Below are positions 23,562 to 36,452 of a stretch of 64,000 nt of DNA, piece by piece. The first letter of the stretch is position 1. Each line of letters starts with the position of its first letter. The DNA is taken from assembly GCF_000213175.1 (NCBI RefSeq), contig NW_009799101.1, positions 4,571,358 through 4,635,357 on the forward strand. Reading direction: 5' to 3'. The position numbers were made by a program, and so were the translations under genes. The notes beneath the pieces were generated by a model. It was given only the letters and a program-made list of their open reading frames with translations, searched no databases and had not been told where the DNA came from. This stretch comes from Neurospora tetrasperma FGSC 2508. Its lineage: Eukaryota > Ascomycota > Sordariomycetes > Sordariales > Sordariaceae.

Positions 23562-25716
23562 ATGTCGTCCGTCCTCATGAGCAAGACTGTCACGCCTTTC
23601 CTTCGGGAACACATTCCCAGCCTCTACGCCCCCATCGGCAAGCCGGGGAACCAAGAGACCGCCAGAGCAGAGAACCCCAATTCCAAGTACTGCTACAGAC
23701 ACCACCCCGACTCAAAGTGCCGAAGGGCTGCCGACAAGGCCAAGATGGTCATGATTCAGAGCGAGCTGGACAAGCTCACATCAGCGGTGGGTCTACATAC
23801 AACATAAACATTGATTGCTTCTTGTTCTCAAGATTTGGTGGACTGACTCGTACCTTGCTTGAAATAATAGGATCAGCAAGCTGTGACCCACGTGTGGTCC
23901 CTGTTCTCGGCCGCCCCTGCCCGACATCGCGACCTGATGCTTCAGGGTATCCTCTCCCAGCTCTGCTTCCCTCAGCTCTCCTTCGTCTCGAGAGAAGTCA
24001 ACGAAGCCCTCAAGATCGACTTCATCTCCGCCCTCCCCGTCGAGCTCGCCCAAAAGGTCCTGTGCTATCTCGACACCGTCAGCTTGACCAAGGCCGCCCA
24101 GGTCAGCCAGAGGTGGCGAACCCTGGCCGACTCCGATGCCGTCTGGGTCCGCATGTGCGAGCAACACGTCAACAGGAAGTGCACAAAGTGTGGATGGGGA
24201 TTACCCTTGCTGGAACGCAAGAAGCTGCGCAACTACACAAGACAAAGACAGCTGGCCAAGGGTGGGCCACAAGGGAGGGTCACGGAACTGGCCGACTCCC
24301 ACGACAGCCAGGATCGATCCGTCAATCAACATGGAAAGCGCCCGGCAGCAGAGGCGGAGGAAGAGGACCCCATCAAGAAGCGCCAGTGTATGGCTGCAGC
24401 AGAAGCCTCCAAGGCGGTAACGCAACCCAAGACCCGAAGCTGGAAGGCCGTCTACCGGGATCGCTGGCAGGTCAGCTACAACTGGAAAAACAGCCGATAC
24501 AAGTTGTCGGTTCTCAAGGGTCATGAGAATGGTGTCACCTGTCTCCAGCTCGATGATAACATCCTTGCGACTGGATCGTACGACACCACCATCAAGATCT
24601 GTATGTGGTCTTTCTTCTTTGGACATCGGTGCTCGCTTCAAACTAACACATTTCTGACAGGGAACATTGAGACGGAGGAGTGCATTCGGACCCTTGTCGG
24701 CCATACGGCTGGCATTCGTGCGCTACAGTTTGACGATTCGAAGCTCATCAGTGGCAGTCTGGACCGTATGTTGCGCAACCCGCCTCCAATGATAGCATGC
24801 CAATTTTGCTAACTGATTCGTAGATACCATCAAGGTCTGGAATTGGCATACCGGCGAGTGCCTCTCCACGTTCGCTGCCCACACCGACTCCGTGATTAGC
24901 GTTCACTTTGATGGCCACCTACTCGCCAGTGGGTCGAGCGACAAGACGGTCAAGATTTTCGACTTCAACTCCAAAGAGACATACTGCCTCAAGGGCCATA
25001 GCGATTGGGTCAACTCGACCCATGTCGACATCAAGAGCCGAACCGTCTTCTCGGCCTCGGATGACACGACAATCAAGCTGTGGGACCTGGACACGCGCCA
25101 GGTTATCCGGACCTACGAAGGACATGTCGGCCATGTGCAACAGGTCCTCATCCTCCCGCCCGAGTATGAGCCCGACGAGGAGGTGCTCAATGGTGCTTCG
25201 CAAGACAACCAAGACGCCATGTCGGTATCATCGGGCGGAAGCGGAAGCCCCTCCATGTCGCATGCGCAAATCGAGCGCGCCGGCAGCCCTGGCAGCCATA
25301 GCTCCAGCCACAACCTGCTACCGAGCAGCATGCCCAGTGGCGACGAGGACGTGCGCCATCTCTATGGCTCCGCCTTTGTAGCCGACGAATCACGGCCACT
25401 TCCCCCGCGCTATTTCATGACGGGCGGGCTCGACAGCACCATGCGCCTCTGGGACAGCGCGACGGGTCGGTGTCTGAGGACGCTGTTTGGCCACCTCGAG
25501 GGCGTTTGGTCTTTGGCGGGAGATACGATCCGTGTGATCAGTGGAGCCAACGACGGCATGGTCAAGACGTGGGAGCCGCGCAGCGGAAAGTGCGATGCGA
25601 CGTATACGGGCCACTGCGGACCCGTGACTTGTGTTGGGCTAAGCGATAGTCTGATGGCCAGTGGCAGTGAGGATGGAACGATTCGGTTACATTCCTTCAA
25701 GCCTTGTCGGCAGTGA
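23562..25716 (+). CDS. scon-2: sulfur controller SCON-2, F-box/WD40 protein of the SCF complex
   Basis: Four exons: 23562-23786, 23871-24600, 24661-24765 and 24824-25716. Introns of 84, 60 and 58 nt have good GT..AG borders and keep the frame. The product is 650 residues, the length I recall for Neurospora SCON2. An in-frame ATG at 23349 would add 71 low-complexity residues; I prefer 23562 because its CAACATG context fits the Neurospora consensus and MSSVLMSKTVTPFLREH is where MET30-type proteins begin. The F-box (FISALPVELAQKVLCYLDTV) lies at about 126-167. Seven WD40 repeats follow from about 290 (TIKIW, TIKVW, TVKIF, TIKLW, TMRLW, MVKTW, TIRLH), with a Ser/Gly-rich insert inside the fifth. 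SCON-2 pairs with a SKP1 protein (SCON-3) and represses the CYS3 bZIP activator under sulfur sufficiency. It is orthologous to yeast Met30 and Aspergillus SconB. Confidence 0.92.
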
Positions 25717-28700
25717 GGTGGTGGCTGAAGTTTCTTTGACGTGGGAACGATGAGAGCATGTCGGGTTTCAACTACCCATGTTGACTGCTCTTGCATTTCC
25801 CTCCAGTTTTGGAACTTCCAGATACGCCATCTTCGTTTATCAGCGTCCTCGCATTTCTTTCTTTTTTTTCTTCTTCTTCTTCTCCACCCTCTATGCGATC
25901 TCAGAAGCAACTTTTCTTTTTGTGTTTTTTTTGCTTTCAACAAAACATTGCCTCTCCCCAAGAAGGGAACAAAGGAAGGCAGATTAGTTTTGGGTCAACT
26001 TGCAAGCATAGGTTACAACGTCATGTGTTTTACAAGGTAGGCATCTGGGATGGGATCTCAAAAGCAGCCAGGCACTTATAGTAAGTGATACAGAAAAGGA
26101 AGGGAAGGGGGGCGTCATTTTGCATGGTTCTGGAAGGATATATCCTTGGGGGGGTTGGTTGGTTGGATGGAGTTTATGATTTTGGCTTTTGTTTACTTTA
26201 TTTGTTCTAGTTCTATACCCTCTTGCTTCGTTTGGTGTGATAGTAGTATGATTTGAAATAATGAAAGATAAGATGGTAGTTTGGAATGGGACAGATATCA
26301 TGTGTCGCTCATCGTTATCTTGTCTGTGGTGGTCAGAATATATGTACATTCAGTGACGGCGATGCTTCGGGTCGATGGGTGTGGTATTTGTTCTCTGGTG
26401 TATCAGTTCTTATTCTCATTCGTCATTTTCCAGGAGAATGACTATGGATAGGTACCTAGCGAAAAGACGGAATCATGTTCCGTATCTACAATATATCAAT
26501 TTGCGCGGAAAACATGTCCCTTCTTCCTTCATTACCGACGTAGCAAGTACTGTAGGAACCTACCTTCCGCTCAACTTGACATTTCGCATGGCTCCTTCCT
26601 TTGTGATCATGAGCGGACCAATTTCACTTGGATTTTACGCAACCTAACGCACATCAAAGGCAGGAACGAGCGTTGAACGGGGCCCGGATGATTGAAGTGG
26701 GTGAGGGCCAAGCGGAAAGTGCCATCTCGATGTTTCATGATAGTATGGGAAGGAACATTTGGCTGCTCAGATCATCTCAAGTCTCAGTTTTCTTCCTCCG
26801 CCTCCTCCGCCTCTCACGCTCATCAACCAACCGACCTACTTATTCACTACTCAAATCTCTTTTGGTTGAGCACCGGCCGGCACACCTCAAGCACATACCT
26901 TCTGTGATCGATCGACTTATCGCGTGTCGTGTCGTGTTTTCCATATCTCATCAGGGCATCAACCAAGCACGCAATAGGGACAACATCAATGACCGCCGAA
27001 AGCGGATTGATATCGCCCCGAGATCCGACACTGCCGGGCCTCCCTCCTCCCGGGAGCGCGGGAACGAACGGCTGTCGGCGGGTATTAGTCTTCATGGTGA
27101 GTTTTGTTGACTCTATCTACTCTCTCTCTCACCGTCGCTGACTTTTACAAACAGTCATTGATTCTTGACCTTCTCGCTCAATATCAGACAGAGTCAGCGC
27201 CATACCGAAGAAACGCACTAGTAGACAGTTCGCACGCGCCGTGGGTCGCCGCCGTTGTCGGCGGTGACATTGGAGTCTGACTCTTTCATGAGAAACCAAG
27301 ACGACGGGTAGGATACAACCTCGGCAATGTCACCCTGAGCCGCGCAACTGGAAAAGGAAAAAGAAGCCCAAACAGCACATTCATGAGTGTCAAAAGGGAA
27401 AGCTGGCACGTGCTTGCCTCCTTCCAGAAGCTGGATCAGCCAGAGTGAGGCACGGTACGGCATTCTCCAGCCACGCCTGCGACGGTCCGTTGTTACGATG
27501 GCGGTCCACGACTCTTCAGCTCTCACTCGCGGGACCGCATCAGATCAGTTCGGTCGACTCGGATCTGATAAGAAGCTGTCGCTCAGGCGGTGGACGGATG
27601 GTTCGAACTCTTACAAATCTCGGCTGATTGGGTTCGGACGCCGTGGGGTGGTGCTGCTGGGTGCTGTGACATTCCGCTCGTCCTTAGCAGATTGGCGGCT
27701 GGCATTTTGTTGTGACGAACGACTGCCTATTCCCGGCCGGCAAAGGTGATGCACAGGCAACCCCCTGGCTCGTGCACCGTCTGCTCTCTCTCCCTTCCAA
27801 GGGAAGTCAATCATCGTCGGCTCTCCCCCCTCTCCCCTGATCAGCTTCATGGTGCCCATCCCCCGGCCCCCGCAAAATCACAAGCTCCGTCGGCCTTCCG
27901 CTCTTCGAATCGGCTATTAGCTACGTCACACAATCATCACAAGCCAGCCGACATGGCCAACTGTTTGTCTCAACGCCAGGCTGGACGAGACTCGTCGAGT
28001 GCGGTAACACTGCCTGAAAAAGGCCCTGAAGCTGAAGCAAATCTCCCAGTGATGCCCGTCTCGCATCTCAGCTGACAGCCAAGACATGAAAGTCACGAGG
28101 ACAGTCTCATTCCTCAGTGGCATGCCAAGTTGGCTACGGGGATGACTACTGCTTAACTCTAGAACAGCCAGTACTGCATGTACTAGGTAGCATGTCCATG
28201 TGTCTGGTGTCAACTTGTGTTGTGCCTGGCAACAAGTAAACAGCCTGTCCCAGTTCCCTTTCATGGGTGTTTCTACATTGTCTCTTTACGCAATTCCGCC
28301 TCTTCTCTTGGCATCCCATTCCTCTCCCAGAGCATGGAATTGCTTGTCATGCTTTGATTACCCCGGGCTAAAAAGAAGCCTTTGTAGACCAGAGTTGGTC
28401 ACTGGCATGCGATCAAGGTGGTGGTTGTGCCAGGGGTGCAGCTGTTAAAGTGTGGCAGCGCGGGGCGGGAGGGTGCGTCCAAGTGCCGCGTCTTTGTATC
28501 CAGTCATCTGTCTTCTCCGCCGAGTTTGCTGCCCTCCGCTGCTCCGAATGACGGGGCTTGGGGCTCATCCCGTATGTCCGGACTTGTCATCGCAGAGTTG
28601 ACTCAACTCCAATCGCCAACGCCACTCGAAGAAATAGCGAAATGGGAGGAAAAGATCAATAGTGTCGTTTCTGACACTGTCGCTGGCGGACTCATATCGC

Positions 28701-30460
28701 GTCCATTTCTGTCATGTCATATCTGGTGTCAATCCATTGCCATCTGACCCTTTGCACACTGCTTTGCACGCACCATGCACGTTCTCCGTCACAACTTGTC
28801 ATTGGCCAATGCATCATATCCAAAGAAAAAGAAGACATTTTTGCGTCCATGGTTGGGCGTCACATCGTCCATGTCGTCTGTCCACCAAGATATCTAATGT
28901 ACACTATTCTTTACAACCATCCAGCAACGTTGTTTCCCCCCCCCCCTTCATCGAACTGTCACGCCAAGTATTCCGGGGTTGCGGATAGATGGAAAGCAAC
29001 CGAGAGTCACCCAGGAACCACTTTGACCACCACCGACGAATCACAACCGCCATAATCCCCAAAGGATCCTTGCGTGTCCGCCTCACCACCGCCTGAAGTG
29101 AGCTCTGGTCCCTGATCCACAGCAGCAGTGGACCAGCCCTTCTCGCGTCTTCTCTGTCCCCGGCCGCCTCAAATCCCATTTCTACCACTGCCACAGGTAC
29201 CTAACTTACCAACGAGCCCCCCAACTGAGAGCACTGGTACATACTGTACATCCATCTCCAGCTCCGGCCATCCCTGGTCCATCGTCATGCAGCCGCGGGA
29301 GCTCTAGCGCTCACTGGCAGTTCCAGGCCTGCCAGGTCACACCTCTCAACCTCTGTGGTCCGGGGGCACCACCGCTTCTTTTCCTCGAGACTCTTGTTGC
29401 AGGTCGCCGGGCCACCACGGTGCTCGGCTCGGCTCTGTCCAAGATCTGCGTCATATGGAAGCTTCCGAGTTGTCCGACCTGACCGTATCGAGCAAAGTGA
29501 CGGCAAGAGAACAAAGACACCACCACCTACCTGTTGGGTAGGGCCAAACCTTTTTTTGTCGTACATGTCAAGAAGAAATGACACATGCCCTCGTTACAAG
29601 TCGTTGCGATTCTGATACCTAGCCGTCGTTGTTGATGCCAGGCTCCATATTCTCCGCCTGCCCTCCTCTTACCATTTTCCTTTAAACTCAACCGCTGCTG
29701 GGAGATACTCTGGCTTTCTCCGTCGTCGTGAGCACGAGAGTGGAGTCGGATCTACCAAGGCCTACGTTTCCAAGTGAATTAACAATCCTCCCAACCACTG
29801 ACTCGCGCCCAAACGGCCTCGTCCTTGGCAACTCCAGAGTGTCATCGTGTCTCGCCGCGAGTCTATCTAGATCGGATATCTGCCGGGAACTGAAGTTGTA
29901 CTTCAGCATCACGTATATCTGAAAGGGTTCATCTGTTCTCATTTTACGCTTTGTACATATTGTATTGACTGCTCTTCTCACGGTTCGCGGCAACACGTTC
30001 ATCCATCCAAGCCAGTTCGGGCCAGCCTTGTCTCTGCCCTTTTCTAGACACAGCTCACTGAAATTCCCCCCCATACCGAGCTACGCCCGGTACCAAGTTA
30101 CAGGGGTTGTTAACTTTAGCAGCTATCCCGAGACATTTTCGGCGATTTCCCTGGAGTGCCGAACTTCGCGAAGCGGACTCTCTTGTCTCCAAGACCAGCC
30201 CACAACCAACCCACCTCCATCCCTCGGTCCCTACCCCCCCTGTGTGGATACGCCATTGATATATCCGGCAAGGCCACCCAGATCATTTGTCCCTTTTGCT
30301 TCCCCTTCTTCTCTTTTACGGGGGAATAACCACTTGATCACGCCAGAGACGGACCTATACCGACGACTTGTCACCGTTGCGCCGAACCGCTTAACACCAC
30401 TTACACCGAACATCACCATCCACCAACACCACACACCGCACATATACAACAACCGCAACA
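25717..30460. other. 4.7 kb intergenic region without a recognisable gene
   Basis: This holds the scon-2 3' UTR, with T-rich DNA at 25855-25935, and the upstream region and leader of the carrier gene. The longest ATG frames between them (such as 26628-27110) have no motif and no coding-like composition. An 11-base C run lies at 28936-28946. I see no RNA gene or repeat family. Confidence 0.55.
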
Positions 30461-31720
30461 ATGGCAACCAAAGTCAACCAAGATCCCAAGAAGCGGACTT
30501 CCGCTGCCACCAACCTCATCGGTGAGCTTCCCACAACTGGGGGAGACGAAATGAGACGGGAGGCTGCTGGCGCGCAATGCGCCAAGCAGTCTGGTCACGG
30601 CGTCTTCAAAGGACAAATTGGCTAACCTTTCTACGCTAATACAGCTGGTGGTGGTGCCGGTATGATGGAGGCTCTCGTCTGCCACCCTCTTGGTAAGCAA
30701 TTTCCCATTGCATGGCCTCACAGCCCCCCTTATACCTCCGACTTCGGCTAACCTCGGCATTCCCGCAGATACCATCAAGGTTCGCATGCAGCTTTCCAAG
30801 CGCGGCCGCGTGCCCGGCCAAGCCAAGCGTGGCTTCATCCGCACCGGTGTCGAGATTGTCAAGAAGGAGACGGCGCTCGGTCTTTACAAGGGTCTCGGTG
30901 CCGTCCTGACGGGTATCGTCCCCAAGATGGCCATCCGTTTCACCTCGTTCGAGTGGTACAAGCAGCTCCTGGCCGACAAGCAGACTGGTATTGTCTCGGG
31001 TCAGGCCACCTTCTTCGCCGGTTTGGCTGCCGGTGTCACCGAGGCCGTTGCCGTTGTCACTCCCATGGAGGTCATCAAGATTCGTCTGCAGGCGCAGCAC
31101 CACTCCATGGCTGATCCTTTGGACGTTCCCAAGTACCGCAACGCCGCGCATGCGCTCTACACTGTCGTGAAGGAGGAGGGTTTTGGTGCGCTTTACCGCG
31201 GTGTTTCCCTGACTGCGCTCCGCCAGGGTTCCAACCAGGCCGTCAACTTCACTGCCTACAGCTACTTCAAGAAGTGGCTCTATGATTACCAGCCCGAATA
31301 TGTCGGCCAGAACCTGCCCTCTTACCAAACCACCCTTATTGGTCTCGTTTCTGGTGCTATGGGTCCTCTCTCAAACGCTCCTATCGATACCATCAAGACC
31401 AGACTCCAAAAGAGCGTTGCTCAGCCCGGCGAGACGGCATTCCAGAGAATTACCAAGATTTCTGCTGAGATGTTCAAGTGAGTAGCAGCCTCCCATTCCC
31501 TTTCCCTTTCAGCCTCTCAATTACCGTGAAGGGGCATGTTGCTGATGCAAATGCGACAAACAGGCAAGAAGGGTTCCACGCCTTCTACAAGGGCATCACC
31601 CCCCGCATCATGCGTGTCGCGCCCGGTCAGGCCGTCACATTTACTGTCTACGAGTTCCTTAAGCAGAAGCTCGAGCGGAGCGGTCCTGCTGCTTTGACCG
31701 GTGGAAGGTATGAGGAGTGA
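30461..31720 (+). CDS. mitochondrial succinate/fumarate carrier (SFC1/ACR1-like)
   Basis: Four exons, 30461-30521, 30645-30692, 30769-31477 and 31564-31720, give 324 residues, close to yeast Sfc1. All three mitochondrial-carrier signatures are present, one per repeat: PLDTIKVR, PMEVIKIR and PIDTIKTR. The tail KGITPRIMRVAPGQAVTFTV and the segment KGLGAVLTGIVPKMAIRF are near-identical to the Sfc1 subgroup, separating it from citrate and other carriers. It should exchange cytosolic succinate for matrix fumarate across the inner membrane, feeding glyoxylate-cycle succinate into gluconeogenesis during growth on acetate or fatty acids. Six transmembrane helices are expected. Two introns split the first signature region, leaving a 48-nt microexon. 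The family is certain; exact substrates are by homology. Confidence 0.93.
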
Positions 31721-32295
31721 TTTTGTGCGAATTGAAAACAAAGCGATGATTGTGATGATTTTACGAAAGAAGCCAGATGATGATGATGGGTTGAGGCGAT
31801 TGGGAACATTAGCCGAGGATCCCTGTCGCGCGTTGTTGTTGTCTTTGGTGCGCTGTCACATGCGCGGATTGGACACGTTCCCCCTTGTTTTCCCCCACAC
31901 CCACACCCCCATCCCCTTGTTACGCTTTGCCCTTTTTGTCTCTTTTGCATGTGGTTTTTCCTTGGACTGTTCGGTCAAAAGACGGTCATGGTGTCGGTGA
32001 TGGCGGGGAAAAGTCTCTGGTCACGGCGATTGATTGTATATACCCTTCTGTTTTGCTCGGGGGGCGCGTACCACAATGACGCATTTCGGGTGGTATCTAG
32101 TGGATTCTACTTTGATGTTTGGCTTTATTGGCTTTTTGCATTCTGCTTGCTACTTTGACGAACCGGCATCGCGAAAACTTTTGACATTTTTAGCAACATG
32201 ATGGAAGAGAAAGAACATGGGCTAAAACTGGACGATTTACAGCACCGCTGAGGCTAAGCTCTAAGCTCTGATATTCCACGACATTGACGAGCCTT

Positions 32296-32326
<31 letters not shown>

Positions 32327-32959
32327 GTTTTTACACGACACATCATTGCATCATTACAGCGGCGCATGCACACAACAGACTTCGATCGTCATCATCATCA
32401 ACCAACTTTGCATATACGCATTCAAACGCACATACAATAGGGGTACATAGCACACACACAGCGCAAGGACGAGCATAGCGATCAGCAGGATGCAACTCAC
32501 CACGGGACCACCCCCCAAGACACGAGACGACGACACTGCTCAGATGAGCAAAAACGGCCGTGGTCTTGTCCAGTCCCATGCCATCCCTAACATCAGCAAG
32601 CACCCCCACCATATCATCGACGTCGCGCATTCCTCATTTAATTCGTTTTTTTCATTCGGAGTTTATGCGGCGCGGCGATAGGGGCGATTTGGGTAGGGCT
32701 TGCTTTTATATTCATGTACATACGAGGAATTCAGATGACGAATGACCGAGACCGGGAACGCGGCGCGGTACAAGCGGGGAAGAGGGGGGACTTTTTAGAA
32801 GAAGAAGAAGAAAAAGGCATGGATGGATGGATGGGATTAGAGAAAAAAACGGCTTGGATTGGTGTTTTTTTCTCCTACCTATTTCCCTTTTTTGGTCTTG
32901 TCTTTTTGTTTGCATGGCATGGCATTAGTTAGCATTGCATGTATGGATGCACGGCTGGC

Positions 32960-32990
32960 TGGATGGATGGATGGATGGATGGATGGATGG
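32960..32990. repeat. (GGAT)n microsatellite
   Basis: About seven GGAT units within a GC-poor stretch; another short GGAT run lies at 32818-32835. Confidence 0.85.
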
Positions 32991-33737
32991 TCTTCTTGCA
33001 ATAACACTTTTATTCGAAGAAAACTCTTTTTCATTTTGGATTTCTTGCAATGTGCATCGATCAAGATGGTTCAGAATTGGTCGGTCGGTGGAAGAGGAGG
33101 GCCTGGGCTGGTGTGAAAGGGGCGCGAAGAACATGGACTAGGGGAGTCCGTCCAAGTCCCTGTGCTCGACATATGCAGGTACATATATGTATGTATGTAC
33201 AATTCGTGACAAACATCTGTTCCTCCGTTGCGTTTTGGTGTAATGGGTTGGGTAAGTAATTGAGGGCGTCACCTCGGTCGGACTGACTGTCTGATGGGAA
33301 TAAAAGTTTACAATCTTGACAGGTTGATAGGCGCAAGGTACTTTCTATGGATCCTCTCATCGTCCGACAGAACAACTGATCAACAAAATCACACAACGAG
33401 CCGCCCATTTATATCTACCCGAACCTCTAACTAGGTATTTAGTGTTTTCCCACTGACCTCGCTCGCTACTGTTTTACATGTCCCAACATCCATCCCAGAT
33501 TCAGCAAACTGCCATCGGCCCGTCAAAACTACTACTACGAGAAAACAGAAATTGCGATTCATGCCCCTCTGGCCGGGCGGGCACTTGAGAAGGAAAGAAT
33601 AGACAGCCAACAACAATCTTCGATATAGTGCAGGTATCGCATCTTCTCAGCAGACCGCGCTTCTGAGGTCATTGATGCTCAACTAGACCAGACCCGAAGA
33701 CGAGTTGACAAGTAAGGTACCTAGAAAAGTGATGGCT

Positions 33738-33767
33738 ACCTAGGTAGGTAGGTAGGTAGGTAGGTAG
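33738..33767. repeat. (TAGG)n microsatellite
   Basis: Six to seven TAGG units starting from a TACCTAGGTA palindrome. Confidence 0.85.
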
Positions 33768-33775
33768 ATAACTTG

Positions 33776-33852
33776 CAGTGGTCCAGTCCAGTCCAGGGGC
33801 AGTCCGGTCCAGTGCAGTCCGGTCCAGTGCAGTCCGGTCCAGTGCAGTCCGC
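33776..33852. repeat. 15-bp minisatellite next to the assembly gap
   Basis: CAGTC repeats lead into three or more copies of the 15-mer GTCCGGTCCAGTGCA. The minisatellite sits about 110 bases before the assembly gap, so repeat-caused assembly failure is plausible. Confidence 0.85.
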
Positions 33853-33963
33853 GAATACTTATCAATCATCTAAGTAGGGATCTCTATCCATCCTTCCAGG
33901 TTCTCCAATGCATAAGTAGGTGTCTCGGTCTCTCGGAGCAACACAACCCTCCTACCCCCCAAA

Positions 33964-34906
33964 NNNNNNNNNNNNNNNNNNNNNNNNNNNNNNNNNNNNN
34001 NNNNNNNNNNNNNNNNNNNNNNNNNNNNNNNNNNNNNNNNNNNNNNNNNNNNNNNNNNNNNNNNNNNNNNNNNNNNNNNNNNNNNNNNNNNNNNNNNNNN
34101 NNNNNNNNNNNNNNNNNNNNNNNNNNNNNNNNNNNNNNNNNNNNNNNNNNNNNNNNNNNNNNNNNNNNNNNNNNNNNNNNNNNNNNNNNNNNNNNNNNNN
34201 NNNNNNNNNNNNNNNNNNNNNNNNNNNNNNNNNNNNNNNNNNNNNNNNNNNNNNNNNNNNNNNNNNNNNNNNNNNNNNNNNNNNNNNNNNNNNNNNNNNN
34301 NNNNNNNNNNNNNNNNNNNNNNNNNNNNNNNNNNNNNNNNNNNNNNNNNNNNNNNNNNNNNNNNNNNNNNNNNNNNNNNNNNNNNNNNNNNNNNNNNNNN
34401 NNNNNNNNNNNNNNNNNNNNNNNNNNNNNNNNNNNNNNNNNNNNNNNNNNNNNNNNNNNNNNNNNNNNNNNNNNNNNNNNNNNNNNNNNNNNNNNNNNNN
34501 NNNNNNNNNNNNNNNNNNNNNNNNNNNNNNNNNNNNNNNNNNNNNNNNNNNNNNNNNNNNNNNNNNNNNNNNNNNNNNNNNNNNNNNNNNNNNNNNNNNN
34601 NNNNNNNNNNNNNNNNNNNNNNNNNNNNNNNNNNNNNNNNNNNNNNNNNNNNNNNNNNNNNNNNNNNNNNNNNNNNNNNNNNNNNNNNNNNNNNNNNNNN
34701 NNNNNNNNNNNNNNNNNNNNNNNNNNNNNNNNNNNNNNNNNNNNNNNNNNNNNNNNNNNNNNNNNNNNNNNNNNNNNNNNNNNNNNNNNNNNNNNNNNNN
34801 NNNNNNNNNNNNNNNNNNNNNNNNNNNNNNNNNNNNNNNNNNNNNNNNNNNNNNNNNNNNNNNNNNNNNNNNNNNNNNNNNNNNNNNNNNNNNNNNNNNN
34901 NNNNNN
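33964..34906. other. assembly gap of 943 N
   Basis: An unbroken run of N, flanked by A-rich and C-rich low-complexity sequence (CCCCCCAAA on the left, AAAAAAGG on the right). The missing sequence may not be exactly this length. Confidence 1.
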
Positions 34907-35035
34907 AAAAAAGGAATGGGAGTGAGTGTGTTGTCAATCCTTCACACCACAAATCATCACTCGATTACTTTATCGTTCTCCCTTTTTAAAAATTTTTTTT
35001 CAGCAGTTGTACGATAACAGTCACCCACGTAGAAA

Positions 35036-35082
35036 GAGGAGGAGAAGAAGAAGGAGAAGGAGAAGGAGAAGGAGAAGGAGGA
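35036..35082. repeat. (GGAGAA)n purine repeat
   Basis: Five to six copies of GGAGAA following AGA-rich sequence: a pure purine strand about 45 bases long. Confidence 0.9.
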
Positions 35083-36375
35083 CTAGACTGGACTGAAGTT
35101 GCGTGTTGGAAACTAACGGAACCAATGGAACCAACGGAACGATAACGGAACGAAAACGGAATGGGCTGCTGCTAGCAGTCTGGCAACTTACCTACCAACC
35201 TGGGTTCTGGAGGGGAGGCTTGGAGTTTCGCATCGATGGGAGTGGTTGATGAACGGTGAGAGAAGGATAGGTAGGTAGGTAGAGGCGCTCTATATCATCA
35301 CTGTCAGGTACCTAGAGGTAGGTTTCTGCCATCTATCTATCTATCTACCTTAAAAAATCGGGAGCCTGGTACGGGTCCAGTCTTCAGCGTGATATCGCGT
35401 TGCAGCGACGATGAGTTCTGGATCCGTAAGGAAGGGAGCGGGGAATATCTTCGCTCAAGGAGCATCCATCTACCTAGGTACGCAATATGTCGACAGGACG
35501 GACGTGACGAAGAAGGGGGGGGGGGAGGTAAGGGAAATGTGATTTACATCAATCATAGCAGTACCTACATACCTTACCTAGAAGTATCCTAGGTAGGTAG
35601 TATAGAATGTTGGTTGACCTTTGGAAGAAGTAAGAAAGAAAAATTGAACCCCTTGTTCAGGTTTTTCCTACAAAGATGCCTGCCTCTACCAGTACCACGG
35701 AAGTTCATCCCCCATTTAGAAGAAAAAGGACTGGAGGCATCTTCACTTCTTCATCTTACCTGCCTAAGGTACAGACCTTTAGTCCACCGATCTCCCCATC
35801 TCTACCATCTCTCATTACCTGTACGTTTTCCGTATTCATCTCCGTCCTCTCACTGCCGGCTCCGATAGATAGTTCTTTCCGGTTCAAGTTCAAGTTCAAG
35901 TTCCTTGCCTTCGGACCTTCGAAACTGAACTTTTCCCGTCAACGACTGAATGAATGACTGACGGGATTCTTTTCGACCGTGCGGTATATGTATCCCCCCA
36001 TTGCCAGTCAACTTGAACTTTTAGCATGTCATCATGATCGGCTGGAGGTATGAACATATATGCGCATCCATCCGGAACGGAAATAGAAACGGAAACGGAA
36101 ACGGAGCGGGGCCGTACGTGAGACTGCCGCACCGGAGTAGTATCGCGTGTTGACGTGTTGACGTGTTGACATGTTCATCGGTGCAAGATGGTTTTTGTTC
36201 CGTCTGTGAGAGGCAAACAACAAACACTCTCCTTCATCCTTGAGGTTGTGTTGTTCGTGCGAACTGCGAGCGCCGGGTTAGACCAAACATCTAGTTTATC
36301 CAGTGGTATTTGACGATGACGCGACTGGACATCTGGTGATACGGGGTGATGTTAATATTGAGGTTGACGTTGGTG

Positions 36376-36452
36376 ACGACACTGACACTGATACTGACAA
36401 TGACACTGACAATGATACCGATACTGATACCGATACTGATACCGACACTGAT
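36376..36452. repeat. ACTGAT/ACTGAC tandem repeat
   Basis: About twelve imperfect 6-bp units (ACTGAC, ACTGAT, ACCGAT, AATGAC). The period is a multiple of three, so it opens several frames by chance, including Ser/Ile/Val repeats on the minus strand. Confidence 0.85.

Noticed and set aside
26628-27110. 160-codon frame between scon-2 and the carrier gene
   Set aside because: No motif, ordinary composition, and no start context or neighbouring exons to support it.
33870-35017. Two ORFs of about 360 codons across the assembly gap
   Set aside because: They are open only because N is not counted as a stop; real residues at the ends are few and motif-less.
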